Shown in pieces: positions 23,305-34,968 of a stretch of 64,000 bases of DNA (position 1 is the stretch's first letter; each line of letters opens with the position of its first letter). This stretch comes from Dryas octopetala (Eukaryota; Streptophyta; Magnoliopsida; Rosales; Rosaceae), in NCBI GenBank assembly GCA_963921425.1, contig OY992833.1:21413454-21477453 (forward strand). Reading direction: 5' to 3'. A program made the translations under genes and the position numbers. The notes under the pieces are model-generated. The model saw only the letters and a program-made list of their open reading frames with translations. It did no database searches and was not told where the DNA came from.

Positions 23305-26300
23305 TGGTATCAGAGCAATCCTAAACCCTTGGGATCTCTTTGTGCCGCTGCTGTGCTTTTTTGGTTGGATCTTGCCTATTCGGCTATTCCGCTGCCGTGA
23401 TCCGTTGTTGTGACGTGCCTACTCTGTTGCCGTAATCTGCTGTCATAACGTGCTTATTCCGCTGTCGAAATTCGCTGCCGTGACCATCTCTTGTTGTTGG
23501 GTGTTTGTTGCTGCTATACTCATCGTGTTTGTCATTCAATGGCCTCTGAAAAAGGTGAGAAAAGTAGTAGTACTGGTGCTAGTACTGCCAATTTCCAAGT
23601 TGCACCAGAGAAATTGGCTGGCTCTGCTAATTATGAATCTTGGGTCGAGCGGCTCGTTTATCTATTGCTGGACAACGAAAAATTGGCTACATCATGGGAT
23701 CAAAAAAGGCACCTCCACAGGATGACCCAAAATATGAAGATTGGGAAGAAGCAAATTGTCTTGTGCAATCTTGGCTTCTGAATGGGATGCAGAAACATGT
23801 TCGTGCCATATTTGATAGATTGGAAACTGCGAAGGATGTTTGGGAGGCTGCGAAAAAAACATACTCTGTAGGTCAAGACTCTTCCAAGTTGTATGAGTTA
23901 TACAGGAAGTTTGTCAATACAAGACAAAATGGTGGATCTCTTGAAGCCTATTATGGTGAATTGCAACTTATTTGGCAAGAGATCGATGCTCTTGAACCAA
24001 ACCAGATGAAGGATCCTGATGATATTGCCCTCCATGCCAAATCTCTTAACAAGATCAGATTATACTTCTTCCTTGCTGGACTCGACTCTCACTTAGATGC
24101 TGCTAGAGTCCGTGTTCTCCACACCGACCCTCTTCCTGACGTGATGAATGCTTATGCTACTGTGATTACTGAAGATAATTGACTAAAAGCTATGATGGAT
24201 GAGTCTAAGACTGAAGGGAGTGCCATGGCTACTAGAACAGTAGGACCATATCGTCCTCCATCAATGTCATCTTCACCTGCACCTAAGACTATCTCTACTG
24301 TACCTCACCATGCTCCCTCCAAATCTGGTGGTGGAAAATTTGTGCCCAAGGGGGAGCGAAAGTGCACTCACTGTGGGGGTGACACACATGTAGTTGAGAA
24401 GTGTTTCAAACTTCATGGCAAACCTGATTGGTGGGATGAGTATAAGGCGTCTCTCAAGAAGGATGATCCTGTAAGAGCCTCTCATGTCAAGACCGAGATA
24501 ATTGAGAAAATTCCCCATGCAACCAATGATACTTCTGCCAATACATTCACTTCGTCGGTCAAGCCAGGTAACTCTAGTTATGCTTTAAGTACTCCTTCAT
24601 TTACTAGTGATAATACATGGATAATTGACACTGGAGCTACCGATCATATGACTAATGACCCCACAAAATTTACCAAACTTTCTAATTGTTCCAAAAAGAT
24701 GCAAATCACTAATGCTAATGGTGATTCATATCCTGTTACTGGAATAGGCACTATTCCTCTTACAACCAATATTAGTTTAGAATCAGTTCTCCTTGTTCCC
24801 TCATTATCTCATGATTTGTTATCTGTGTCTAAACTACTTACCACCGGCAACTACTCTGCCCATTTTTTTCCCAATGATTGCTTCTTTCAGGATCTTCGCA
24901 CTCAGAAAAGGATTGGGCATGGTTTTAAGAAGGGGGAATTGTGGCTCATGTCTCCATCCTTTGACTCAAGTACTGTTGCAACAGTTCATCATGCTCATAC
25001 AAGTTTGGAGAAGGATATTCATCAAATTTGGTTGTGGCATCGACGATTAGGACATTGTTCTTTTGGGTATTTGAAGCATCTTTTTCCTTCCTTGTTTGGT
25101 CATTGTAGTGGAAAAGACTTTAATTGTGAAACTTGTGTTTTGGCCAAAAGTCATCGCACTGTTTTTCCTACTAGTGATAATAAAACTGATGTGTCATTTG
25201 CCTTAATTCATTCTGATGTGTGGGGTCCATCCAACAATACTACACTTTCTGGAAAAAGATGGTTTGTGACATTTATTGATGACTGTACCCGCATGACGTG
25301 GGCATATTTGATCAAACAAAAGAGTGATGTTTGTGGTGTGATTCAGACTTTCTGTCGTATGGTCAAAAATCAATTCAACACGACTATACAAGTGCTTCGA
25401 TCTGATAATGGGGGAGAGTATGTGAATCATAGTCTGACCACATTTTTCCAGACACATGGCATTTTCCATCAAACCACATGTCCTTACTCTCCCCAACAAA
25501 ATGGAGTAGCCGAACGCAAAAACCGTCATTTATTGGAAGTCACTCGTGCCCTCATGCTTGACAAACATGTCCCCAAATATCTATGGGGCGATGCCTTGGT
25601 TTCCGCTGTTTATCTCATCAATCGAGTTCCGTCTCGGGTGCTACAGTATCACACCCCACTCCAAGTCCTCTCTGACAAACTGAAGTTGCCACCTTTGTCC
25701 AACCTTCCTCCTCGTGTGTTTGGTTGTCTCGCCTATGTTCATCTCCACCCTTCTCAGAGAAGTAAGTTAGATCCATGTGCCTTACCATGTGTGTTTATTG
25801 GCTACTCTCCTACCCAAAAGGGTTACCGCTGTTTTCATCCTCCTTCCAGAAAATTATACACTACTCTGGATGTTACTTTCAATGAAGCGGCAGGGTACTT
25901 TCCTACCACAGTATCTGGTTCTCCTCTTCAGGGGGAGAGTGATGATGAAGAGAAGAACCCCGAGTGGTTAAGTATTGCTGATGTATATGATGTGGGTGCA
26001 AAGAGGGACATTGTTGAAACTATTGGACATAATGACACCACAGTTGAAACTACTCTACATGATGACAACGAGCCTACAATTCCCTCTCGTTCTCCTTCAC
26101 CTGCTCAATCCGTTCCTGAATGTTCTGAAGAGGTAATTTATGATCCTGATGATGTTCTATCTGATGTGCATAATTTGTTTGAACCTATTCCTGAGACTTC
26201 TGTCCCTGACCCTCAACCTCAAACTTATCAGTTACCTCCTAGAGCTAACCGAGGTAAGCCGAAAACCCAGTATGAGGCTGATCCCAAAACCAAAGCTAAA

Positions 26301-27915
26301 TACCCCATTAGTAACCATGTGTCCACCCATAGATTGTCAAAGTCATATGAATCGTTTATTTGTCAAATATCTTCTGTATCTATCCCTAGTACATTGCAGG
26401 ATGCTTTGGCAGACTCTAGATGGACCAAAGCCATGACAGAAGAATTGGATGCACTTCAGAAAAATGGCACTTGGGAGGTGGTGGGAAAGAAAACAGTAGG
26501 GTGCAAATGGATATTCACAGTAAAACATAAAGCTGATGGATCTGTGGAAAGGTTCAAGGCCCGACTAGTCGCAAAGGGGTATACTCAAACATATGGTGTG
26601 GATTATCAAGAAACATTTGCCCCTGTCGCCAAGCTAAAAACAATACGTGTATTGTTGTCCTTAGTTGCCAATCATGATTGGCCCCTGCTGCAATTTGATG
26701 TGAAAAATGCATTCCTACATGGTGACCTAAAAGAAGAAGTGTTCATGGATCTCCCACCTGGTGTTCCTACATCTGCCTCTCGAGAAGGTATGGTGTGTCA
26801 GTTAAGAAAAGCCTTATATGGATTAAAACAATCTCCTCGGGCATGGTTTGGCAGATTTACTTTATCTATGAAGAACTTTGGATACAAACAAAGTAACTCT
26901 GATCATACATTATTTTTGAAGCATAAGAAAGGCAAGGTGACAGCCTTGATAATTTATGTGGATGACATGGTGGTGACTGGTGATGATGAGGATGAGATTG
27001 TGAAGCTAAAGAGATACTTATCTACGGAGTTTGAGATGAAGGAATTGGGAGACCTCAAGTACTTTCTTGGAATTGAGGTTGCTAGGTCTGATGATGGTAT
27101 CTTCTTATCTCAGAGAAAATACATTGTTGATTTGCTCACTGAGACTGGGATGTTTGCATGCAAACCCGTTGACACTCCAATGGAACAAAATCAGAAATTG
27201 GGGGAATACCTTGATCAGGTTCCTGCCAACAAAGAAAGATACCAAAGACTGGTTGGGAAGCTGATCTACTTGTCACATACAAGACCGGATATTGCATATG
27301 CTGTTAGTGTTGTTAGCCAGTTTATGCATGCTCCAAGTGAAGTTCATATGGATGCAGTTAACAGAATTCTAAGGTACTTGAAGTCTGCTCCTGGTAAGGG
27401 AGTAATATTCTCAAAACATGGTCACCTAGATGTAGAAGGTTATACTGATGCTGATTGGGCTGGCTCTAGTGACAAACGTTCTACTTCTGGGTACTTCACT
27501 TTTGTGGGTGGAAATCTTGTTACTTGGAGAAGCAAGAAACAGAAGGTAGTTGCAAGGTCGAGTGCAGAAGCTGAATTTCGAAGTATGGCTCATGGAATAT
27601 GTGAATTGCTATGGCTAAAGAAACTGTTGAGAGATGTGGGGTTCAAACTAGAAAAGACCATGTATTTACATTGTGATAGTAAAGCTGCGATTGCAATTGC
27701 TCACAACCCTGTGCAACATGACAGAACCAAACATGTGGAGATAGATAGACATTTCATCAAAGAGAAGCTAGAGAATAAAATCATTGATGTTCCATTTGTG
27801 AAGTCTGAGGATCAATTGGCTGATATTCTCACTAAAGCAGTTTCTGGCAGAGTGTTTTCTAACTCACTTGACAAGTTGGGCATGTGCGATATATATGCAC
27901 CAACTTGAGGGGGAG

Positions 27916-28120
27916 TGTTGGCGTGAGTTATAAACAGATAGGTGACGTGAGCTGTTCATGGCTTAATTCTAGGAACTAATGAGTGATTGCTAATTTCCTG
28001 GCTGTAACTATAGTTGACTTTCCAATACTTTCCTAATTGTAATATTTTGAACTTGTATATATTTCCTCCAAACAGGAGATGAATAATATACCTAAAACCC
28101 AAAAATACCTTGTGTTAACA
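27916..28120 (+). repeat. 3' LTR of the Copia element
   Basis: 205 bp, preceded by the purine tract GAGGGGGAG and followed by TATTT, the second copy of the target duplication. Confidence 0.96.
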
Positions 28121-28704
28121 TATTTAAGCCTGCTACTATTTTTGTTTCCTTTTGGGTAACATATTACAGGTCTCTGACTCCATTATAACTTTTTTGCTCC
28201 ATAGTTAATATGACATTGAAGCAGTGACCTATGTGTAGGAAATTTCTTATTACCAGAGTTGAATGGTGACACTGATCGAGGACAAAAGAATAGAGTTGGA
28301 CTGTAATTATTTTGTTTTTATCTCTAGGGACACATGCTATTTTGGCCTGCAGGGTGGGTTGGTAAAATGAAACAAGTCACATGGACTGTGAGGGGGGGCT
28401 CATGAAACTGCCAAGGTACTATCAATTATCAAACACCATGAATTCTCAACAACCAAATAATTTGGTAACTGAGCCACAAGTGAACTGTGAAGCATAAACA
28501 TGGTGTACAATGGAAAGTGTTGAAACTTCACAAACCAACTTCTTGAACTGCTTATATATGATGGCGTAACTCTCAATTTTGAAAATGTTCCAAATCAGGA
28601 TTTCGTTTATTTTTGTCAATTTGGAAAACAAATCATATTTTGCAGCTCAGCTTTTTGTACTGATCTTGTTGGATTTCAGTTATCAAGCTGAGCTGAGCTG
28701 AGCT

Positions 28705-29425
28705 GAAGAGAATCAATATTGCTCCACTTGAGCTAAGAGAATTAGAGATTAAAAGAATTTCAGTAAAAAAGATTTCTAATTCATGGGTAATAATACATGA
28801 ATACAGCTATTTAGACAGGTCATGAATACACTTTGATACCATACAGCCTTTGAGTAGTATGTGGCATACAGTACAGCTCATTGATCCACTTTTCAATTAT
28901 TTCTTTCAATGAGCTGTACTGTATGCCATTACTACGCAAAGGCTGCAATGATAATGTTGAGCTGTAAGTCGTCATATGATGTTTTTGCAGGACGAAGTAT
29001 TTGGGTACTACAATTCTTACTATAACCTTTGTGTAGTATTCACTGCTCATCCACAATGTTTTCTTCAACACTTTATACTTTGCAGGCGGAAGGGTGCAAC
29101 TCAAAACGGTAAGACTGAAGTCTTTTTCAGCTCAACTGTTGATATATACAATGTGGAAGAGACAGATGAGATGGCAACTCAAAGTAAATCCATCAAAGAA
29201 TCTCACAATGGGAAAGCCGGTAAGGAGAGGCTCCTGATTCAGTTGCTAGAGTAATTAGAGTTAGTTTCTCTTAGGGTCATTTGCAGCTCATGAATTTGTT
29301 ATGAGCTTTGTATACATAGTTTTATTGGTGTACTATTGTTCAATTGAATGAGAAATCAAATAAGTTTTGCCAGAATGCTTGCTCTTTGATTCTCTTAGCT
29401 CAAGAAGGGCAACATTGATGTTCTT
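28705..29425. mobile_element. TIR element carrying a microRNA-like hairpin, copy 2
   Basis: This is the paralogue of 20167-20898 in the second duplication block. The TIRs AAGAGAATCAATATTG and, on the right read backwards, AAGAACATCAATGTTG are recognisable. The left flank has become a short GAGCT repeat (28685-28705), so the 3-bp flank is no longer clear here. Confidence 0.55.
28844..28945 (+). ncRNA. Candidate microRNA-like hairpin, copy 2
   Basis: The arms 28844-28884 and 28906-28945 pair almost perfectly over about 40 positions: roughly three mismatches and one bulge, near GAGTAGTATG versus CATTACTACGC. The loop is about 21 bases. The central 19-base TGAGCTGTACTGTATGCCA is fully paired. 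Precursor size and pairing fit a plant microRNA foldback, but also a young inverted repeat that makes siRNA. No annotated family was recognised. Confidence 0.5.
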
Positions 29426-29735
29426 CAATCCTTTATTTAGTTCAGAATTTGATTTGTGATGCACCAGAAGTTATGGGATAGGTTGAGCCTTGCGAATTAA
29501 GGACATATCAAAATTTTATGTCAGCCATCTCGATTCGCTAAGTAGCACTGAAACTAAAGTTTGAAGGGATCCCAACTAACATGAACAAACATTTATTGCA
29601 CTGATTCAAATATATAATACAGAAATGAATGTTTCTATAAATAATCATCCAACATGGCTTACAATGATCTGAAATAGCCAAAAACAATAGTCACTCACAC
29701 CCCCCAAAAGATGCATAGAGATGAACATAATCAAC

Positions 29736-30759
29736 CTAGAAAAACTTCAAAGCTAGAATGCCTGATGCAAATAGCAGAAGAGAGGGTGAGATAGAGTAAG
29801 AAGGCAAGGCAGCCGACGGAGTCAGAACAGGGCGGCTTCCTGTAGTTGCAGTCGGAGCTTCAGAGCCCCCTGTTGAAGATGGTGGAGTTAAAAGTGGTGT
29901 TGTGTCAGATTCCGGTGACAGAGCAGATGAGGTGGGCTCAGGGACAGAAGAAGCTGCTCAAGACAAAAAACATGTGTTAGGCATCAATAAGAAGCTTCAC
30001 CAATTCAGAAACTTGAAAAAATATGCATCTGCCTTTGAAATGAAACAGACAGGCAGACAGCTATTCCAAATGTACTAATTTCAAGAGATTATTACCTTGG
30101 GTTGGCGCCAGGGAGACAGGACCTGCCCAATACAATTAGTCAACATTATTTCACAAACTTAACAATCATATATTATGGAAAATGTTCTCGCACACAGTCT
30201 CATATGTCGGACTCTGACTCAGGCGTTCTTTTATCAGATTGTCTCATATGTCAGACTGTCTGATAAAAGAATACCTACATATTACAATGGTTCGAACTGA
30301 GATTGGTACCTGGAGCAGGCATAGGTGCACCAGAGGCTGCACATTAACAATACCATGTCAGTATTTATACCCAAAAAGATTGAAAACCCATGCATGATAT
30401 GAATTCACAAAAAAAATTTCACCTTGGCATTGGAGTGGGACGCCGGAGATGTTGCAAGCACGAGGGAGAGAGATTGCCAGAGAACGGTTGATGGGTAGTT
30501 GTAAAGGAACACTTCCAGTGAGAATGAGGCACAAACAGTCCCTACTGGTACTTGTGAGGGATTTCAGAGAATTGCAGCAGTCTGCAGATGGTGAGGTGCC
30601 ATTGGAGCTGCTATTAGTGATAAAACTCATGCAGGGGGTGAAGCTAGAAATTGTTGCAGCACTGCAAGGAGTACCAACTTGGCCATAGACTGGCATAGCC
30701 AATACCACAGCCATTGCCAATAGCATTACTAGACGAGGAAAAGGTACTGAAATATCCAT
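29736..30759 (-). CDS. GPI-anchored lipid-transfer protein (LTPG/xylogen-like), tandem copy 2
   Basis: Four exons, 30759-30423, 30336-30310, 30122-30096 and 29953-29736, give 202 residues. The start MDISVPFPR aligns with MEISVPFPR of copy 1, so an in-frame upstream codon at 30783 was not chosen. The signal peptide, eight cysteines (GTPC, FTPC, DCC, CLC, RAC, LQC), Pro/Ser-rich linker and hydrophobic tail (SPSLLLFASGILALKFF) match copy 1. Exon 3 is 27 bp against 57 bp there, a loss of ten linker codons that keeps the frame. Exons 1, 2 and 4 have the same lengths in both. The Copia element lies about 1.6 kb past its 3' end. It appears functional. Confidence 0.92.
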
Positions 30760-31350
30760 TGGAATTTTGTATGGAAGCAACAAATTTGTGTTGTTGTGGG
30801 AGTTTGATATGTGTAGTACAAGTGTTTGGTGTTAGCAGATAGATGGATTGGTGAATCGTGTTGGGAAGAGAGAAGGGTGAGAGGATTTATAGATGAAGAG
30901 GATTAAGGACAAGTGGAGGAAACTTTAAGTTGGTTTTGGAGCTCAACTACCTTAACGAACTTTTGTGAAAACAAGGGTTTTGAGTAGGTGGGATTAGCAT
31001 TTTGTGACATCTATGGAGCCCATTTTAACTTGCATTTTGGCACCTTGATGATCTGTCACTTCGTGGTTGGTTGATAGCTCAAGTACGTACACATACCACA
31101 ATTGCAAAAAATATAATATATATATATATATGGTCCCTTGAGACCCCTTTGTTGATTATAGCCATCCCAACATTTTGCTGACCAAGTTGTGTGCAAATAT
31201 ACAGAATAAGAAGAGTTGTTGACCATACTCCATAGACAGGTGTTAAACATCACTAATTATTCATAATCATAAGCCAAAGTCAATTTTCTTCTGTTTGAAG
31301 CTAGAGAATAACTTACCTGTCCCTGTTATAGGGACATGTGTTATCCCATT

Positions 31351-31351
31351 T

Positions 31352-31409
<58 letters not shown>

Positions 31410-31440
31410 AGAGAGATAGAGAGAGATAGAGAGAGGATAG
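31351..31440. repeat. (GA)n microsatellite
   Basis: About 90 bp of GA repeats with a few A or T interruptions toward the right, upstream of the plus-strand lipid-transfer gene. Confidence 0.95.
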
Positions 31441-31852
31441 CAGGTGGCATACCTGCGTTGCAGGTAAGTCCTTCTCAGCTAGCTACCCATAATGCTGATC
31501 TCAAATAAGCCATTACCAAAAATAATAGAAGTTGTTCACCCAATAACCGACCTTCAAACCATTCCTATGTAAGCTTAGCCACAAGGTCCATAACAATTTT
31601 TCAAGGAACCCAATATGAAGCTAAGTTCTCAACTTGACAAGTATCAACTATCAAGGAACCCTTTATAAAATTTTACAAGTAGGATTGTAGGAAGAGTTGG
31701 CTACCCACTTAAGCCTCTTTTGTCTGCTTCTTCCTTTATCACCCCTACAAAAGGCACATACCCCTCAACCCATTTCACCAAGTCAATCAAACACTCAAAG
31801 CTCATTACAATTACAGTTCTAAGCATCTCTCACTCAAATTCAAGAACCTGCA

Positions 31853-32592
31853 ATGGCACAAAGAATTGAGATGAGTTTGGTCCTGGTCCTGGTGGCCATG
31901 TTCTGGGCAAGAGCAGCAGCACAATCGAGTTGCACAAATGTGATAATCAGCATGTCTCCTTGCCTCAATTATATTACAGGAAACTCCTCAACCCCATCTT
32001 CAGGATGCTGCTCACAACTTGCTAGCGTGGTACGCTCATCCCCACAGTGCTTGTGTGAGGTCCTTAATGGTGGTGGCTCATCACTAGGCATCAATGTCAA
32101 TCAAACTCAGGCTCTGGCATTACCAGGTGCTTGCAATGTTCAGACTCCACCCCTCAGCCAGTGTAATGGTAAGCCTGCAGATGTTAATTTCCTTTGATTT
32201 TTGTCTCCTCTAGATTTTCATTTCCTGCTAATTAATTACTTGTCCCCTACTATATTTGCACAGCTGCTTCTCCAGCTGACTCTCCAGCGGGAACACCAGA
32301 TGGTCAACCTTCAGATACAGCTCCATCAGGTACAAAAAAGTTCATTTGATTCTCTTAGTTCTGCATGAAATTCCAATTCCATGTTTTTATTAATTTGAAA
32401 GTTATATATGCTCTCTCTGAGATGCATGTTGATGCTAAGTTTTCATGTTGATGTTCAAAATGTGCAGGCACCGGATCCAAAAATGTACCATCGACTGAAG
32501 GTGGCTCATCAGATGCAAACTCCATCAAGTTGGCTACTACTCAACTCTTTGTTCTTTTTGCTGCAGCATATGCTACCTTCACAATGTGCTGA
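31853..32592 (+). CDS. GPI-anchored lipid-transfer protein (LTPG-like), plus strand
   Basis: Exons 31853-32168, 32264-32329 and 32468-32592 (GT-AG, phase 1) give 168 residues. A signal peptide ([22 protein letters not shown]) precedes an eight-cysteine core (SSC, SPC, GCC, QCLC, GAC, SQC) with N-glycosylation sequons NSS and NQT. A short Ala/Pro/Ser linker ([17 protein letters not shown]) follows, then a GPI-type tail ([15 protein letters not shown]). It resembles the Arabidopsis At2g13820-type LTPGs. It is the only member of the five on the plus strand and is divergent to the 30-kb gene, with about 1.1 kb between starts that includes the GA microsatellite. It appears intact. Confidence 0.92.
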
Positions 32593-32599
32593 TCTTCTT

Positions 32600-33105
32600 T
32601 TCTGTTAGCCTACCTTTCGGGCTACACATATTCCTGCGTACTTTTGATGATTGTTATTGTACTCCATCATTATTTTGAATTCAGTTGTTAGATATGAATG
32701 TAATTTTTTATTCATGTTTTGTACTCTACTGAAGAGACATCCTACTCTCTTCCCTTTTTCATAATAAAAGTTTCTGGTTTCTGAGTGCACACAAGGCGCA
32801 TAACATTGTATGAAAGAGTGTCTTGACAGACGCACCTCTAAGTTTAAAACTGATGGGAGGTAAGGCCAAACAAAAACAAATGCACTGCTCAATGACTGTA
32901 AACTTATCAAGGTGTAAGACTTCAAAGAGCAAATCTGTTGCCTGGATACTATCAAATGATTACGATTTATGATAATAACTATGAATCAGAGTCACTTTTT
33001 TTGGCCAAAACCAAACAGAGGGCTTCAATAGGAGGTATTGGCATTAAAAAAAGATGTCTCTAAAGAGACATTAGGTAAATACACCACGAACACCAACACA
33101 AACAA
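32600..33105. other. 3' flank of the lipid-transfer gene, no further gene
   Basis: 3' UTR-like DNA followed by unremarkable intergenic sequence up to a hAT-like element. No coding frame is supported. Confidence 0.5.
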
Positions 33106-33108
33106 AAT

Positions 33109-33801
33109 CAGGGCCGGCCTGAGGGCAGGCGAGCTGGGCGACCGCCTAGGGCCCACCAACCCAAAGGGCCTTCTACTTCTAAGTTAGGCTTCTTAAAAAA
33201 AAATAATAATAATAATAATAAAAAAAAATAACCTTTCAGTTTTTCATGTTTTGTGTTTGTTTTTATATTATTTTTTTTAATATTATGGTGAACTACTTTA
33301 ATGTGGCTGATTACTCTACAATGACTTACATGTGTGAGAATTCTAATACATATTATTAATAATTAGCTTGTTATGCAGATAGTAGTATGAGAATACTAAT
33401 GCATTAATAAATAATTAAATTTAGAATATAAATAGGGATTTAGTTGGTTTTCACTTTGTCTCCTTTAATTAATATGAAGGAGTAAGGAAGCTCTCTAATT
33501 TGGTAACAAAGGTTTGTTAGCAAGAAATTTGGAATATAGATTGCCAAGAAGCTTGCTACTTGCAGCATAAAGCTTGCTACATGTAATAGTTATCTTTAAA
33601 ACTGACTCCAACTTTTGTGTACTTAATGATTCTCAATTAATTCAAATGAGTTTTATTTTTTAATTTCTCTTACTAAATTGATAGTTATCAAGTTAGAAAT
33701 TACTTATTGATTTTTTGGTCAATTAATTTTAGTTATTGAATGGGCAAAGATCTCAAATTTTTTTCTCGCTTAAGGCCACCTAAATCCTCGGACCGGCCCA
33801 G
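33109..33801. mobile_element. Non-autonomous hAT element, about 693 bp
   Basis: The left end CAGGGCCGGCCTGAGGGCAG and the right end read backwards (CTGGGCCGGTCCGAGG) are TIRs of the CAGGGCCGGC type well known from plant hAT elements. AT-rich filler lies between them and no transposase was found. The flanks AACAAAAT and CAAACAAT are only loosely alike, so the 8-bp duplication is eroded. Confidence 0.7.
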
Positions 33802-33851
33802 CAAACAATAGCATAAAGTTAAGAAGTTGGTATTGTCAATATTATAACTTA

Positions 33852-34270
33852 GGCTTAGTTTGGGATTGCTGTGAAAAAAAACAGCTGTGAAGTAAAGCAG
33901 CTGTAAAGTAAAGTCAGCTGTGAAGTAAAGCAGTTGAGTGTTTGATAAACTATATTTTCAAAAGTGCTGTGAGTACAAAAAGCAGTATGAAGGTGTTTGG
34001 TAAATTGTAATGTAAAACTGCGGTGGCTATTTATAATTACTAAAATGAGAGTATTATGAGTAAAATAGAATTTTCATTGTTGCTGTAATTCACTGCAGCT
34101 TTCAAAAGCACCTACAAACTTGCTTTCTATTTTTACTGTGGGGAGTTGAGAATTGTGGGGCAAAGCACTTTTTCATTTTTTTACCAAACACCAAAACTGT
34201 TGTGGGTGATTGAGAATTGTCATCCACAGCAACTTTTGGATCCTCCACAACAATCCCAAACGGGGCCTTA
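33852..34270. mobile_element. hAT-type MITE, about 420 bp
   Basis: The left end includes GCTTAGTTTGGGATTGCTGTG. The right end read backwards gives GGCCCCGTTTGGGATTGTTGTGG. The TIRs continue into CAGCTGTG/CCACAGCAAC words. The CGTTTGGGATTGCTGTGG end is common among plant hAT MITEs. Confidence 0.65.
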
Positions 34271-34791
34271 GTGCGATCTGATGATAGTAATACAACCTGA
34301 ATGCAATAGAGTGATAAAACAATAGGCCTTTCAATCTACATTCTATGAGATATCCGCTCAACACATTTCTTGTAGTATAAGGTTTGTCCTCCTACAGATG
34401 GGCATTCGAGATGATGGTTGGTCCGGTTACTCGTTCAGCTACCAACAAAGTTTAGAGGCAAAGTCTCAAATACATCTCAGCCGGTATGTAAAATGGTGTG
34501 TACGATGGTATTTGCCTTCAACGAGACCCTTAACTTTTTAGAAAAAACAGAATGCTTATATGACACCATGACACCAACCAATAATATAAACTCTTTTTAA
34601 CTGCATAATTTCTTAAAAAAAAAAAAAAAAAAAAAACAGCTACAAAATTTTGAAGTGGATTGTTATTTAGTGGTGGGAACAGTCAATGGTGATATGAGTG
34701 TAACTAATTTACCAAAAATAAATAGGATTTTTATCACAAATCCCTCAAATTTCATCCAAACATTTGGTCTATAAAGTGGAAAAATTATAGC

Positions 34792-34946
34792 GTATAACCG
34801 ATATACTACCATGTAATATAACCAATCAAACGTATAAGAGTATTATTGGACGATGTGTTTATATTAGTAGAGTATAGTATTAATAATATCCACACATATT
34901 ATAAGATATAGACTGGTTATACCACGTGTCAATGTATCGGTTATAC
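34792..34946. mobile_element. Short TIR MITE, copy 1 of a two-copy family
   Basis: GTATAACCGATA at the left end is answered by TATCGGTTATAC at the right. The interior (AAGAGTATTATTGG, TTTATATTAGTAG) is shared with 40199-40351 in the same order. Confidence 0.65.
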
Positions 34947-34968
34947 AGAATAATTTCTCCATAAAGTA

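Larger units (their letters stand above)
23100..28120 (+). mobile_element. Ty1/copia LTR retrotransposon, young and nearly whole
   Basis: The LTRs are 205 bp each (23100-23304 and 27916-28120), begin TG and end CA, and differ by eye at one position. A 5-bp target duplication TATTT flanks them (23095-23099, 28121-28125). A primer-binding site of initiator-Met tRNA type (TGGTATCAGAGC) follows the left LTR, and a polypurine tract precedes the right one. Parts in copia order: a gag-like region (about 23.5-24.2 kb), then a long frame 24192-27908 with CCHC knuckle, protease (DTGATD), integrase, reverse transcriptase (YVDDM) and RNase H. The coding part carries about two interruptions and otherwise looks whole. 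The near-identical LTRs imply an age well under a million years at usual plant rates. Confidence 0.96.
22816..31195. repeat. Tandem duplication, copy 2, with a Copia element inserted
   Basis: Without the 5-kb Copia element this is about 3.4 kb and runs parallel to 19330-22815: the same left flank words, the same TIR element with hairpin, and the same four-exon lipid-transfer gene. The unfilled target of the Copia insertion can be read in copy 1 near 19598-19625 (CCATGATTATTTAA), so the element arrived after the duplication. Confidence 0.88.
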
